From: Caulobacteraceae bacterium
Lineage (GTDB): Bacteria > Pseudomonadota > Alphaproteobacteria > Caulobacterales > Caulobacteraceae
Reading direction: 5' to 3'
Length of the DNA stretch: 12,723 bases
NCBI GenBank assembly: GCA_947479185.1
Contig: CANJYY010000038.1
Coordinates: forward strand, 1 to 12,723
Of the stretch, positions 1 through 5,900 are shown piece after piece (position 1 is the stretch's first letter; each line of letters opens with the position of its first letter). Below the pieces are notes generated by a model. The model had not been told where the DNA came from. It searched no databases and worked only from the letters and a program-made list of their open reading frames with translations. Made by a program: the position numbers and the translations under genes.

Positions 1-366
1 AACGAGCCGATCGCCGACGCCGTGCGCGGCATTCTCGATGGCCATATCGTGATGGAAAGGGCGATCGCCGAGCGCGGACGCTTCCCGGCTATTAACGTCC
101 TCAAGTCCATAAGTCGGACCATGCCCGGCTGCCAGCTGCCTCACGAACGCCAGATCGTCTCCAACGCCCGCCAGACGCTGGCGGCCTGGGCGAACATGGA
201 GGAGCTGATCCGCATCGGCGCCTATCGTCCCGGCGCCGACGCCCAGGTCGACCGGGCCATCGCCCTGAACCCCGATCTCGAGGCCTTCCTGAGCCAGGAC
301 AAGGACGAGGTCAGCAGCCTCGAGGACTCCTTCGCCGGCCTCGACCAGATCCTCGGTAGCGCCTGA
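1..366 (+). CDS. fliI: Flagellar export ATPase FliI, C-terminal part (5' truncated by window edge)
   Basis: The frame is open from base 1 and ends at TGA 364-366, so only about the last 121 residues are present. They begin [20 protein letters not shown] and continue through [20 protein letters not shown], which is the conserved end of the FliI/F1-beta-like ATPase core followed by its C-terminal helical domain. FliI is the cytoplasmic hexameric ATPase at the base of the flagellar type III export apparatus and works with FliH and FliJ. The Walker A and B motifs lie upstream, outside the window. The TGA shares its last base with the fliJ ATG at 366, so translation of the two genes is probably coupled. 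Identification is firm; nothing can be said about the promoter. Confidence 0.95.
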   Translation, partial: NEPIADAVRGILDGHIVMERAIAERGRFPAINVLKSISRTMPGCQLPHERQIVSNARQTLAAWANMEELIRIGAYRPGADAQVDRAIALNPDLEAFLSQDKDEVSSLEDSFAGLDQILGSA

Positions 367-776
367 TGAAGGCCATGGGCTCCCTGATCCGCATCTCGAC
401 CTTCGAGGTCGAGAGCCTGCAGAAGCGGCTGGCCGAGATCGTCGACCGCCGCACCGCCGTCGAGATGCGGCTGGCGGTGCTCGAGGCCGAGGGCGAGTCC
501 GAGCTGCAGAACGCCCGGGCCGACGCCGAGGCCGGCTGGTACATGGCCGGCTTCCGCGAGGGGCTGAAGCTGCGCAAGGCCGCCGCCCAGGCCATGCTGG
601 ACACGATCGCCCTTGAAGAGGCCGGCGCGCGCGACGCGCTGAGCGAGGCCTTCGAGGCGCTGAAGAAGTACGAGCACGTCGCCGAAGCCACCAAACAGGC
701 CGCCCGCAAGGAAGCCGGCCGCCGCGAAACCGCCGCCCTCGACGAACTGGGGCTGCGCAGAGCGGCGCGGGCGTGA
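366..776 (+). CDS. fliJ: Flagellar export protein FliJ
   Basis: This 136-residue protein is almost entirely helical and rich in Ala, Glu, Arg and Lys with heptad-like spacing, as expected for FliJ, the coiled-coil stalk that enters the FliI hexamer and contacts FlhA. FliJ proteins are usually about 130-150 residues and poorly conserved, so the call rests on length, coiled-coil character and position directly behind fliI with a one-base overlap (TGATG at 364-368). An in-frame ATG at codon 4 (375) is an alternative start; the first ATG is preferred because of the coupling. The last four bases, GTGA at 773-776, also contain the possible GTG start of the next gene. A REP-like palindrome follows 15 bases after the stop. 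Confidence 0.85.
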   Translation: MKAMGSLIRISTFEVESLQKRLAEIVDRRTAVEMRLAVLEAEGESELQNARADAEAGWYMAGFREGLKLRKAAAQAMLDTIALEEAGARDALSEAFEALKKYEHVAEATKQAARKEAGRRETAALDELGLRRAARA

Positions 777-1903
777 GGCGGCCCGGACACGGGGACAGGT
801 TAAGCTGTCCCTTGGGACAGCTTAACCTGTCCCCGCCTGCCTCTGCCCTCTCCCGCCGCCTCGTTCTCGCGTCAGGCCTCGCCCTCGCCGCCTGCGGGCG
901 GGAGCCCGCGTCGGCCCAGGTGATCGCCGAGCCGCCGCTGAAGTCGCTGGCGCCGTTCCGCATCGGCACGGCCGTGCGGGCGGCCGAACTGACCGAGCCG
1001 GCGTACGGCGACCTGGTCGCGCGGCACTTCTCCCAGATCACCGCCGAGTGGGAGATGAAGATGGAATACGTCGTCCAGCCGGACGGCTCGTTCCGATTCG
1101 ACCGCGCCGACGCGATCGCCGGCTTCGCCCAGCGGCGGGGCCTGAAGCTCTTCGGCCATACCCTGCTCTGGTACGCCAACGAGCCCGAGGGGTTCGCGCG
1201 GCTGGACGAGACGCGGCAGTCGTTCGAGGGCGCCCTGCGCAACTACGTCACCGCCATGGTCAGCCGCTATCGCGGGCTCGCCACCGGCTGGGACGTGGTC
1301 AACGAGCCGGTGATGGAGAACGGCGAGGGCCTGCGCGAGAGCCTGTGGACCCGCAAGCTGGGCCAGACCGGCCACTTCAAGGTCGCGTTCGAGGCGGCCA
1401 AGGCGGCCGATCCGGCCGCCGTGCTGTTCGTCAACGACTACCACCTGGAAAGCCGGCCGGCGAAGCTGGCCGCCTACATGCGGCTGATCGAGCAGCTGCT
1501 GAAGGACGGCGTGCCGCTGGGCGGCATCGGCTGCCAGACCCACTGCTGGTCGGAAATGGCGCCCGGCGCGATCACCGCGACGCTGAAAGCCCTGGCCGGG
1601 TTCGGCCTGCCGATCCACCTGTCGGAGATGGACGTGTCGACGGTCCAGGGCGGGATGCTGGCGTCACGCGCCGAGGCCGAACAGCGCCAGGCGCGGCTCT
1701 ATGCCGAGGCCGTGGAGGCCTTCGCCGCCCTGCCCGAGCGGCAGCAGTTCGCCTTCACCGTCTGGGGTCTGCGCGACCGGGACAGCTGGCTGAAACGGGA
1801 GAATGCGTCCGACAGGCCGCTGCTGTTCGACGACGCGGGACGGCCCAAGCCGGCGTTCAGCGCGGTGGTGAACGCCCTCAGACGTCGAGGGTCGGCGGGC
1901 TGA
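773..1903 (+). CDS. GH10 family endo-1,4-beta-xylanase-like lipoprotein
   Basis: This 376-residue protein (from GTG 773) has a complete glycoside hydrolase family 10 barrel. The acid/base glutamate is E178 in WDVVNEPV, the nucleophile is E285 in IHLSEMD, and the family residues K96, H129, W133, Q255, H257, W331 and W339 can be placed. Two substrate-contact positions differ from classical GH10 xylanases: W93 replaces the usual Asn of ENxMK, and Y134 replaces His of the TLVWH motif. The N-terminus carries SRRLVLASGLALAAC: a hydrophobic segment with a twin-arginine start and a lipobox ending at Cys41, so a Tat- or Sec-exported lipoprotein is likely. The start is uncertain. GTG 773 overlaps the fliJ stop (GTGA) and reads through the palindrome, which supplies residues 7-21; TTG 812 is the other in-frame option. 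The family acts on beta-1,4-xylan or related polymers; the exact substrate is not known. The 3' end overlaps the opposing gene by 26 bases. Confidence 0.88.
   Translation: MRRPGHGDRLSCPLGQLNLSPPASALSRRLVLASGLALAACGREPASAQVIAEPPLKSLAPFRIGTAVRAAELTEPAYGDLVARHFSQITAEWEMKMEYVVQPDGSFRFDRADAIAGFAQRRGLKLFGHTLLWYANEPEGFARLDETRQSFEGALRNYVTAMVSRYRGLATGWDVVNEPVMENGEGLRESLWTRKLGQTGHFKVAFEAAKAADPAAVLFVNDYHLESRPAKLAAYMRLIEQLLKDGVPLGGIGCQTHCWSEMAPGAITATLKALAGFGLPIHLSEMDVSTVQGGMLASRAEAEQRQARLYAEAVEAFAALPERQQFAFTVWGLRDRDSWLKRENASDRPLLFDDAGRPKPAFSAVVNALRRRGSAG
791..834. repeat. REP-like perfect palindrome, 21-bp arms
   Basis: The left arm is 791-811 and begins GGGGACAGGTTAAGCTG. A TT spacer at 812-813 follows, and the right arm 814-834 is its exact reverse complement. 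Each arm also contains a smaller inverted pair (GGACAG/CTGTCC), so the element could fold as one long stem or two short hairpins. The terminal GGGACAG/CTGTCCC motif recurs in the palindrome at 3302-3330. No run of T follows on either strand, so a simple rho-independent terminator is not the obvious reading. Such repeated intergenic palindromes are often mobilised by REP-associated tyrosine (Y1-type) transposases; no such gene is present here. The element lies within the reading frame of the downstream xylanase-like gene. Confidence 0.85.
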
Positions 1904-2267
1904 CCGGGCGCTTGAGGACATGGTCGGCGTCGCTGGCCTGGCGCAGGGCGCGCAGGTCGTCGGCGATCCGGAAGATGGCCACGTAGAACTCGCAGAACGA
2001 GCGCCACAACAGGCTCAGCGCCAGACCGACCAGTACGCCGGCGACGGCCACCGGCAGGGCCAGCAGCTTGCCGATGATGTTGGTGTCCTGCAGCGCCACG
2101 CCGACCGCGGCGCCGATGGCGCCGAAGATGCCGATGATGATCACGCCCAGGCCCGCCCAGTAGATCAGGTGGATCACCGGGCCGGTCATCAGGCGGTCAA
2201 AGGTCAGCAGATCCCAGAGCAGGGCGCTGGTGGAGCCTTGTGTCTTCTTCGGTCTGGCCGGAGCCAT
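1878..2267 (-). CDS. DUF4282 domain-containing small membrane protein
   Basis: This 129-residue protein has a basic, proline-containing N-terminus, a short conserved stretch LLWDLLTFDRLMTGPVIH, and two membrane segments at about residues 31-55 and 68-88. A polar C-terminal tail begins RSFCEFYVAIFRIADDLR. The LLTFDRLMTP-like motif followed by two helices matches DUF4282, a family without an assigned function. ATG at 2267 is chosen because GGGGAAG lies about 8 bases upstream on the minus strand; a TTG two codons earlier (2273) is possible but less likely. The gene converges on the xylanase-like gene, overlapping it by 26 bases, and diverges from the crotonase gene. It probably resides in the inner membrane; no role can be assigned. 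Confidence 0.8.
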   Translation of the reverse strand: MAPARPKKTQGSTSALLWDLLTFDRLMTGPVIHLIYWAGLGVIIIGIFGAIGAAVGVALQDTNIIGKLLALPVAVAGVLVGLALSLLWRSFCEFYVAIFRIADDLRALRQASDADHVLKRPVSPPTLDV

Positions 2268-2479
2268 GCGCAAGCTTCCCCGGCGGCCCTGGCGCCGCCC
2301 TCACGGCCGCATCTCTATCGGCGCGCGCGGCGCGGGGCAATGGCGACGAAGGGTCCCGATGGCGCGAAACGACCGGCGCCAAACCGTCCCCGTCCGGACG
2401 GGTTCCGTCGGGTGACGGCTTGCGGGGGGCGCCGCAGGCCCGATACGGTCCCGCAAAACCAGGCAGGGAGGCGCTCGCC
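2268..2479. promoter_or_regulatory. Divergent intergenic region with a 14-bp perfect palindrome
   Basis: These 212 bases separate the divergent DUF4282 and crotonase genes and must hold both promoters. A perfect palindrome CCCGTCCGGACGGG lies at 2389-2402, with an AACCGTCC / GGACGGGTT extension that needs a one-base offset; it could be an operator. A weak promoter for the crotonase gene is possible at TTGCGG (2420-2425) and GATACG (2442-2447) with a 16-base spacer, 32 bases before the ATG. Both hexamers are poor matches, so this promoter reading is tentative. No convincing small gene is seen here. Confidence 0.35.
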
Positions 2480-3295
2480 ATGAGCACGCAGGACCGGATT
2501 TCCGTGACCATCGAGGGCGGCGTCGCCGACGTTCGGCTGATCCGCACCGACAAGATGAACGCTCTGGACGACGCCATGTTCGACGCGCTGGTCTCGACCG
2601 GCGAGCGGCTGAAGACCGAGGCCGGCGTGCGCGCCGTGGTGCTGTCGGGCGACGGCCGCGCCTTCTGCGCCGGTCTGGACATGGGCAACTTCGGCAAGAT
2701 GGCCTCGGGCGAGCGCAGGGGCGGCGATGGCCTGGTCAACACCAGCCGCACGCCCGGCGGCGCCAACCGCGCCCAGCAGGCGGCCATGGTCTGGCGCGAG
2801 ATCCCGGTGCCGGTGATCGCGGCGATCCACGGCGTGGCCTTCGGCGGCGGCTTCCAGGTCGCCCTGGGCGCCGACATCCGCTACGTCACCGCCGACGCGA
2901 AGATGTCGATCATGGAGATCAAGTGGGGCCTGGTGCCCGACATGGCCGGGCTGGTGCTGATGCGCCACCTGGCCCGCGACGACGTCATTCGCGAGCTGAC
3001 CTACAGCGGCCGCCAGTTCAGCGGCGAGGAAGCCGTCGGCTACGGCTTCGCCACCCGCGTCTGCGCCGATCCGCGCGCCGACGCCCTGGCCCTGGCCCAT
3101 GAGATCGCCACGAGGAACCCGCACGCCATCCGCGGCGACAAGCGCCTGATCGACCTCGCCGCCTCCGGCGCCGACCAGCACGCCGTGCTGCTCGCCGAGT
3201 CGCAGGAACAGGGCGCCCTGATCGGCTCCCCGAACCAGATCGAGGCGGTCATGGCGACGATGCAGAAGCGCCCGGCGGTGTTCGCGGAGGCGTGA
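2480..3295 (+). CDS. Crotonase/enoyl-CoA hydratase family protein
   Basis: The 271-residue protein spans the whole crotonase fold. The oxyanion-hole segments are AFCAGLD (residues 61-67) and GGG (122-124), followed by ALGADIRY and SIMEIKWGLVPDMAG. Of the two catalytic glutamates of classical enoyl-CoA hydratase (rat E144 and E164), the second is kept as E146, but the first is Q126 in GGGFQVALG; the 20-residue spacing is exact. This pattern resembles the crotonase subfamily with GxQxALGADIR and KWGLVPDMAG motifs, usually annotated only as enoyl-CoA hydratase. It probably acts on an acyl-CoA thioester in the cytoplasm, but hydration is uncertain and isomerase or hydrolase activity is possible. 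The start is ATG 2480 with GGGAGG about 8 bases upstream; the frame is open farther upstream, but that stretch lies in the divergent promoter region. No other beta-oxidation gene is nearby. Confidence 0.9.
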   Translation: MSTQDRISVTIEGGVADVRLIRTDKMNALDDAMFDALVSTGERLKTEAGVRAVVLSGDGRAFCAGLDMGNFGKMASGERRGGDGLVNTSRTPGGANRAQQAAMVWREIPVPVIAAIHGVAFGGGFQVALGADIRYVTADAKMSIMEIKWGLVPDMAGLVLMRHLARDDVIRELTYSGRQFSGEEAVGYGFATRVCADPRADALALAHEIATRNPHAIRGDKRLIDLAASGADQHAVLLAESQEQGALIGSPNQIEAVMATMQKRPAVFAEA

Positions 3296-3301
3296 CCGGA
3301 C

Positions 3302-3330
3302 GGGACAGACACCGAATGGTGTCTGTCCCC
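3302..3330. repeat. REP-like palindrome, 12-bp arms
   Basis: GGGACAGACACC (3302-3313) and its exact reverse complement (3318-3329) flank a GAAT spacer, and one extra C follows at 3330. The outer GGGACAG/CTGTCCC is the same as in the palindrome at 791-834. The element fills most of the 39 bases between the convergent stop codons of the crotonase gene (3295) and the small membrane protein gene (3335), so it could end both transcripts by forming a hairpin. There is no T-run on the plus strand side. Element-like spread is inferred from the repeated motif. Confidence 0.75.
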
Positions 3331-3334
3331 GCTG

Positions 3335-3673
3335 CTATTTCAGCACCTTGCCGATCGCGCCGCCGATCGCGCCGCCGGCGGCGGAGCTGATCGTGCCCAG
3401 CAGCAGGATGCTGGCTGTCACGTCGCCCAGCAGGAACGATACGGCGATCCCCAGCAGCGCGCAGACGCCGCCGGCGATGACGCCGCCGAGCGTGCTGTCG
3501 CTCCAGGTGCTCTTCGCGGCGCGCGCATAGAGCAGGCCGGCGACCAGCGAAATCAGAATACCGATGATGGCGAACAGGTTCGCCACGGCCGGGACCCAGT
3601 GACCGGCCAGGACCATCGCCAGCTGCAGGATCGTGCCGACGACGGTCGCGTTGATGAGCGCCTTGCGGTTCAT
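3335..3673 (-). CDS. Small four-helix membrane protein of unknown function
   Basis: This 112-residue protein is very hydrophobic, with probable membrane segments at residues 8-26, 30-50, 61-83 and 86-107. A short polar loop (ARAAKSTWSDS) separates the two pairs. The C-terminus has glycine-zipper spacing, AAGGAIGGAIG, which favours close helix packing or oligomerisation. ATG 3673 is supported by GGGAGG about 8 bases upstream on the minus strand. The gene follows flhA on the same strand after a 101-base gap, so it may be co-transcribed or have its own promoter. I do not recognise it as a named flagellar protein, and its proximity to flhA may be incidental. Confidence 0.75.
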   Translation of the reverse strand: MNRKALINATVVGTILQLAMVLAGHWVPAVANLFAIIGILISLVAGLLYARAAKSTWSDSTLGGVIAGGVCALLGIAVSFLLGDVTASILLLGTISSAAGGAIGGAIGKVLK

Positions 3674-3774
3674 GCGGTGTCCTCCCTGACGGAAGGATGG
3701 ACCGGATAGCGCCGGTTGGCGAGCAGGGTTGGCGCGGAGTCGACGTCGCGCAAGGTCGAACTACGCCCGGCCCC

Positions 3775-5868
3775 CTAGACCTGCCCCACCGTCTTCAGCT
3801 TCGCCCGCGGGTGGACCTCGTTCTGGCTCATCACCACGGTCTGGCCGCGGAAGCGTTCGATGATCGAGCGGACGAACGGGCGGATCTGCGGGCTGGTCAG
3901 CAGCACGGGGCTGTCGCCGGCCAGGGCCGCGCGCTCGAAGGCCTCGCGGACGCCGCGGATGAACTCCTGCAGCTTGCTCGGGGCCATGGCCAGCTGCTTG
4001 TCCTCGCCCTGGCCGACAAGGGCCTCGCCGAAGGCGATTTCCCAGTCCGGCGACAGGGTGACGATCGGCAGGGCGCCGTCGTCGCCGCGATTGGCCCAGC
4101 ACAGCTGACGGCCGAGGCGTGAGCGGACGGCCTCCACCAGCTGGGTGATCGAGGCCGTGTGCGGCGCGGCCTCGGCGACGCCCTCGAGAATGGTCGGCAG
4201 GTCGCGAATCGAGACCCGCTCGCGCAGCAGCGCCTGCAGCACGCGCTGCAGGCTGGTGCCGGTGACGATGGCCGGGACCACGTCGTCGGCCAGCTTCTTC
4301 TGCTCCGGCCCCAGGTCCTTCAGCAGCTTCTGCACCTCGGCGTAGGACAGCAGGTCGGACATGTTGTCCTTGAGGATCTCGGTCAGGTGCGTGGTCAGCA
4401 CCGTGGCCGGGTCGACGATGGTGTAGCCGCGGAAGGTCGCCTCTACCTTGAGGGTCTCGTCGATCCAGGTGGCCGGCAGGCCGAAGGCCGGCTCGCGCAC
4501 GTGGTCGCCGGGCAGTTCGACCTGGCCGCCGCGCGGGTCCATGGCCATCAGCGAGCCGATGCGCACCTCGCCCGCGCCGCACTCCATCTCCTTGATGCGG
4601 ATGGCGTAGCCCTGGGTCGGCAGGCGCATGTTGTCGAGGATGCGCACGGGCGGCATGACGAAGCCGTAGTCGGCCGCCAGCGTCTTGCGCAGCGCGCGGA
4701 TCTGGTCGGTCAGCTTGCGGCCGTCGAGGTCGTTGATCAGCGCCAGCAGGCCGTAGCCGAGTTCGATCTTGACGTCGTCGATGGCCAGGGAATTGGAGAT
4801 CGGCTCCTCCTCCTGCTCGACGGCCTCGGCCTGTTCGATGACGATCTCAGGTTCGTTCGCCTTCATCGTCCGCCGCCAGGCGAGCACGCCGGCGGCGACG
4901 GCGAGGATCAGGAACGGGATCTTCGGCATGCCCGGGATCAGGGCGATGATCCCGGCGGAGGCCGAGACCATGCCCAGGCTGATGGGGTTCATCGCCAGCT
5001 GGGTCACCAGGGCGGCGTTGGCCGAGCCCTCGACCCCGGCCTTGGACACCAGGAAGCCGGCGGCGATGGAAATGATCAGGGCCGGGATCTGGCTGACCAG
5101 ACCATCGCCGATGGTCATCAGGGTATAGGTTGTGGCGGCTTCGCCGGCGGGAATCTTGTGCTGGATGACCCCGATCAGGAAGCCGCCGACGATGTTGATC
5201 GCGACGATGACCAGGCCGGCGATGGCATCGCCCTTCACGAACTTGCTGGCGCCGTCCATGGCCCCGAAGAAGGTCGATTCCTGCTCCAGCTCCTTGCGAC
5301 GGATCTTGGCTGTGTCCTGGTCGATGAGGCCCGAGGACAGGTCGGCGTCGATGGCCATCTGCTTGCCCGGCATCGAGTCGAGGGTGAAGCGGGCGGCCAC
5401 TTCGGCGATCCGGCCCGAACCCTTGGTGACCACCACGAAGTTCACCAGCACCAGGATGGCGAAGACGATCACCCCGATGATGAAGTTGCCGCCCATCATC
5501 AAATCGCCGAAGGCCTTGATGATCTGGCCGGCGCCGTGGGCGCCCTCGTGGCCGTGGCTCAGGATCAGGCGCGTCGAGGCGAGGTTCAGGCCCAGCCGGA
5601 ACAGGGTCGTGACCAGCAGCACCGTCGGGAAGGCGCTGAACTCCAGAGGCCGCTTGATCAGCAGGGCGGTCATCAGGATCAGGACGGCGCTGGTGATCGA
5701 CAGCGACAGCAGAATGTCGAGCAGGAAGGCCGGGATCGGCAGGATCAGCAGGATGATGATGCCGATGACGCCGATGGCCAGGCCGACTTCGCCACGCACC
5801 AGCCAGCCCCAGACGCGTCCCGCCGAGGGTCTCTGACCTGCCAGTCCTGAAAGTCCGATGTCCGCCAT
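3775..5868 (-). CDS. flhA: Flagellar export gate protein FlhA
   Basis: This 697-residue protein is full length for FlhA, the nonameric inner-membrane component of the flagellar type III export gate. The first ~335 residues carry about eight membrane helices. The family signature RLGLNLASTR is at 91-100, and the cytoplasmic FHIPEP loop is at about 150-215, including RFTLDSMPGKQMAIDADL and GAMDGASKFVKGD. D205 in GAMDGAS appears to match the Asp implicated in proton-coupled export in enteric FlhA. An acidic linker (about 338-356) joins the membrane part to the cytoplasmic domain that docks chaperone-substrate complexes and FliJ. ATG 5868 follows the flbD stop by 27 bases; only a weak AGG lies about 13 bases upstream, so translation may depend on flbD. 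It is probably the distal gene of the fliF operon, although a separate promoter cannot be excluded. Confidence 0.97.
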   Translation of the reverse strand: MADIGLSGLAGQRPSAGRVWGWLVRGEVGLAIGVIGIIILLILPIPAFLLDILLSLSITSAVLILMTALLIKRPLEFSAFPTVLLVTTLFRLGLNLASTRLILSHGHEGAHGAGQIIKAFGDLMMGGNFIIGVIVFAILVLVNFVVVTKGSGRIAEVAARFTLDSMPGKQMAIDADLSSGLIDQDTAKIRRKELEQESTFFGAMDGASKFVKGDAIAGLVIVAINIVGGFLIGVIQHKIPAGEAATTYTLMTIGDGLVSQIPALIISIAAGFLVSKAGVEGSANAALVTQLAMNPISLGMVSASAGIIALIPGMPKIPFLILAVAAGVLAWRRTMKANEPEIVIEQAEAVEQEEEPISNSLAIDDVKIELGYGLLALINDLDGRKLTDQIRALRKTLAADYGFVMPPVRILDNMRLPTQGYAIRIKEMECGAGEVRIGSLMAMDPRGGQVELPGDHVREPAFGLPATWIDETLKVEATFRGYTIVDPATVLTTHLTEILKDNMSDLLSYAEVQKLLKDLGPEQKKLADDVVPAIVTGTSLQRVLQALLRERVSIRDLPTILEGVAEAAPHTASITQLVEAVRSRLGRQLCWANRGDDGALPIVTLSPDWEIAFGEALVGQGEDKQLAMAPSKLQEFIRGVREAFERAALAGDSPVLLTSPQIRPFVRSIIERFRGQTVVMSQNEVHPRAKLKTVGQV

Positions 5869-5879
5869 GATGGGTCGGA

Positions 5880-5900
5880 CCTAAGGGCTGACGCCCTAGG
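5880..5900 (-). other. Intercistronic stem-loop at the flbD stop codon
   Basis: On the coding strand CCTAGGGC and GCCC-T-TAGG-like arms pair across a GTCA loop: plus-strand CCT/AGG (5880-5882/5898-5900) and AGGGC/GCCCT (5884-5888/5893-5897), with one unpaired base. The flbD stop codon (5896-5898) lies in the stem, and the flhA start is 28 bases downstream. It may influence the flbD/flhA expression ratio or mark an mRNA processing point. This is a structure seen by eye; no folding energy was calculated. Confidence 0.35.

Noticed and set aside
791..834. Palindrome as a classical intrinsic terminator of fliI-fliJ
   Set aside because: The stem is strong but no T-run follows on either strand, and a related palindrome exists elsewhere in the window, so a repeated element explains it better. 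A termination effect is still possible.
2240..2479. Extended N-terminus of the crotonase gene
   Set aside because: The frame is open upstream, but the crotonase fold begins at ATG 2480, which has a good ribosome binding site; the extra stretch is Arg/Gly/Ser-rich and lies in the divergent promoter region.
3674..3774. Sigma-54 promoter upstream of the small membrane protein gene
   Set aside because: I looked for a TGGC-N(~8)-TTGC arrangement and found none with the right spacing.
3697..5868. Long plus-strand open frames opposite flhA (for example 4159-5850)
   Set aside because: They are antisense shadows of flhA created by high GC in third codon positions; the products are Asp/Gly/His/Gln-rich low-complexity sequence with no recognisable domain.
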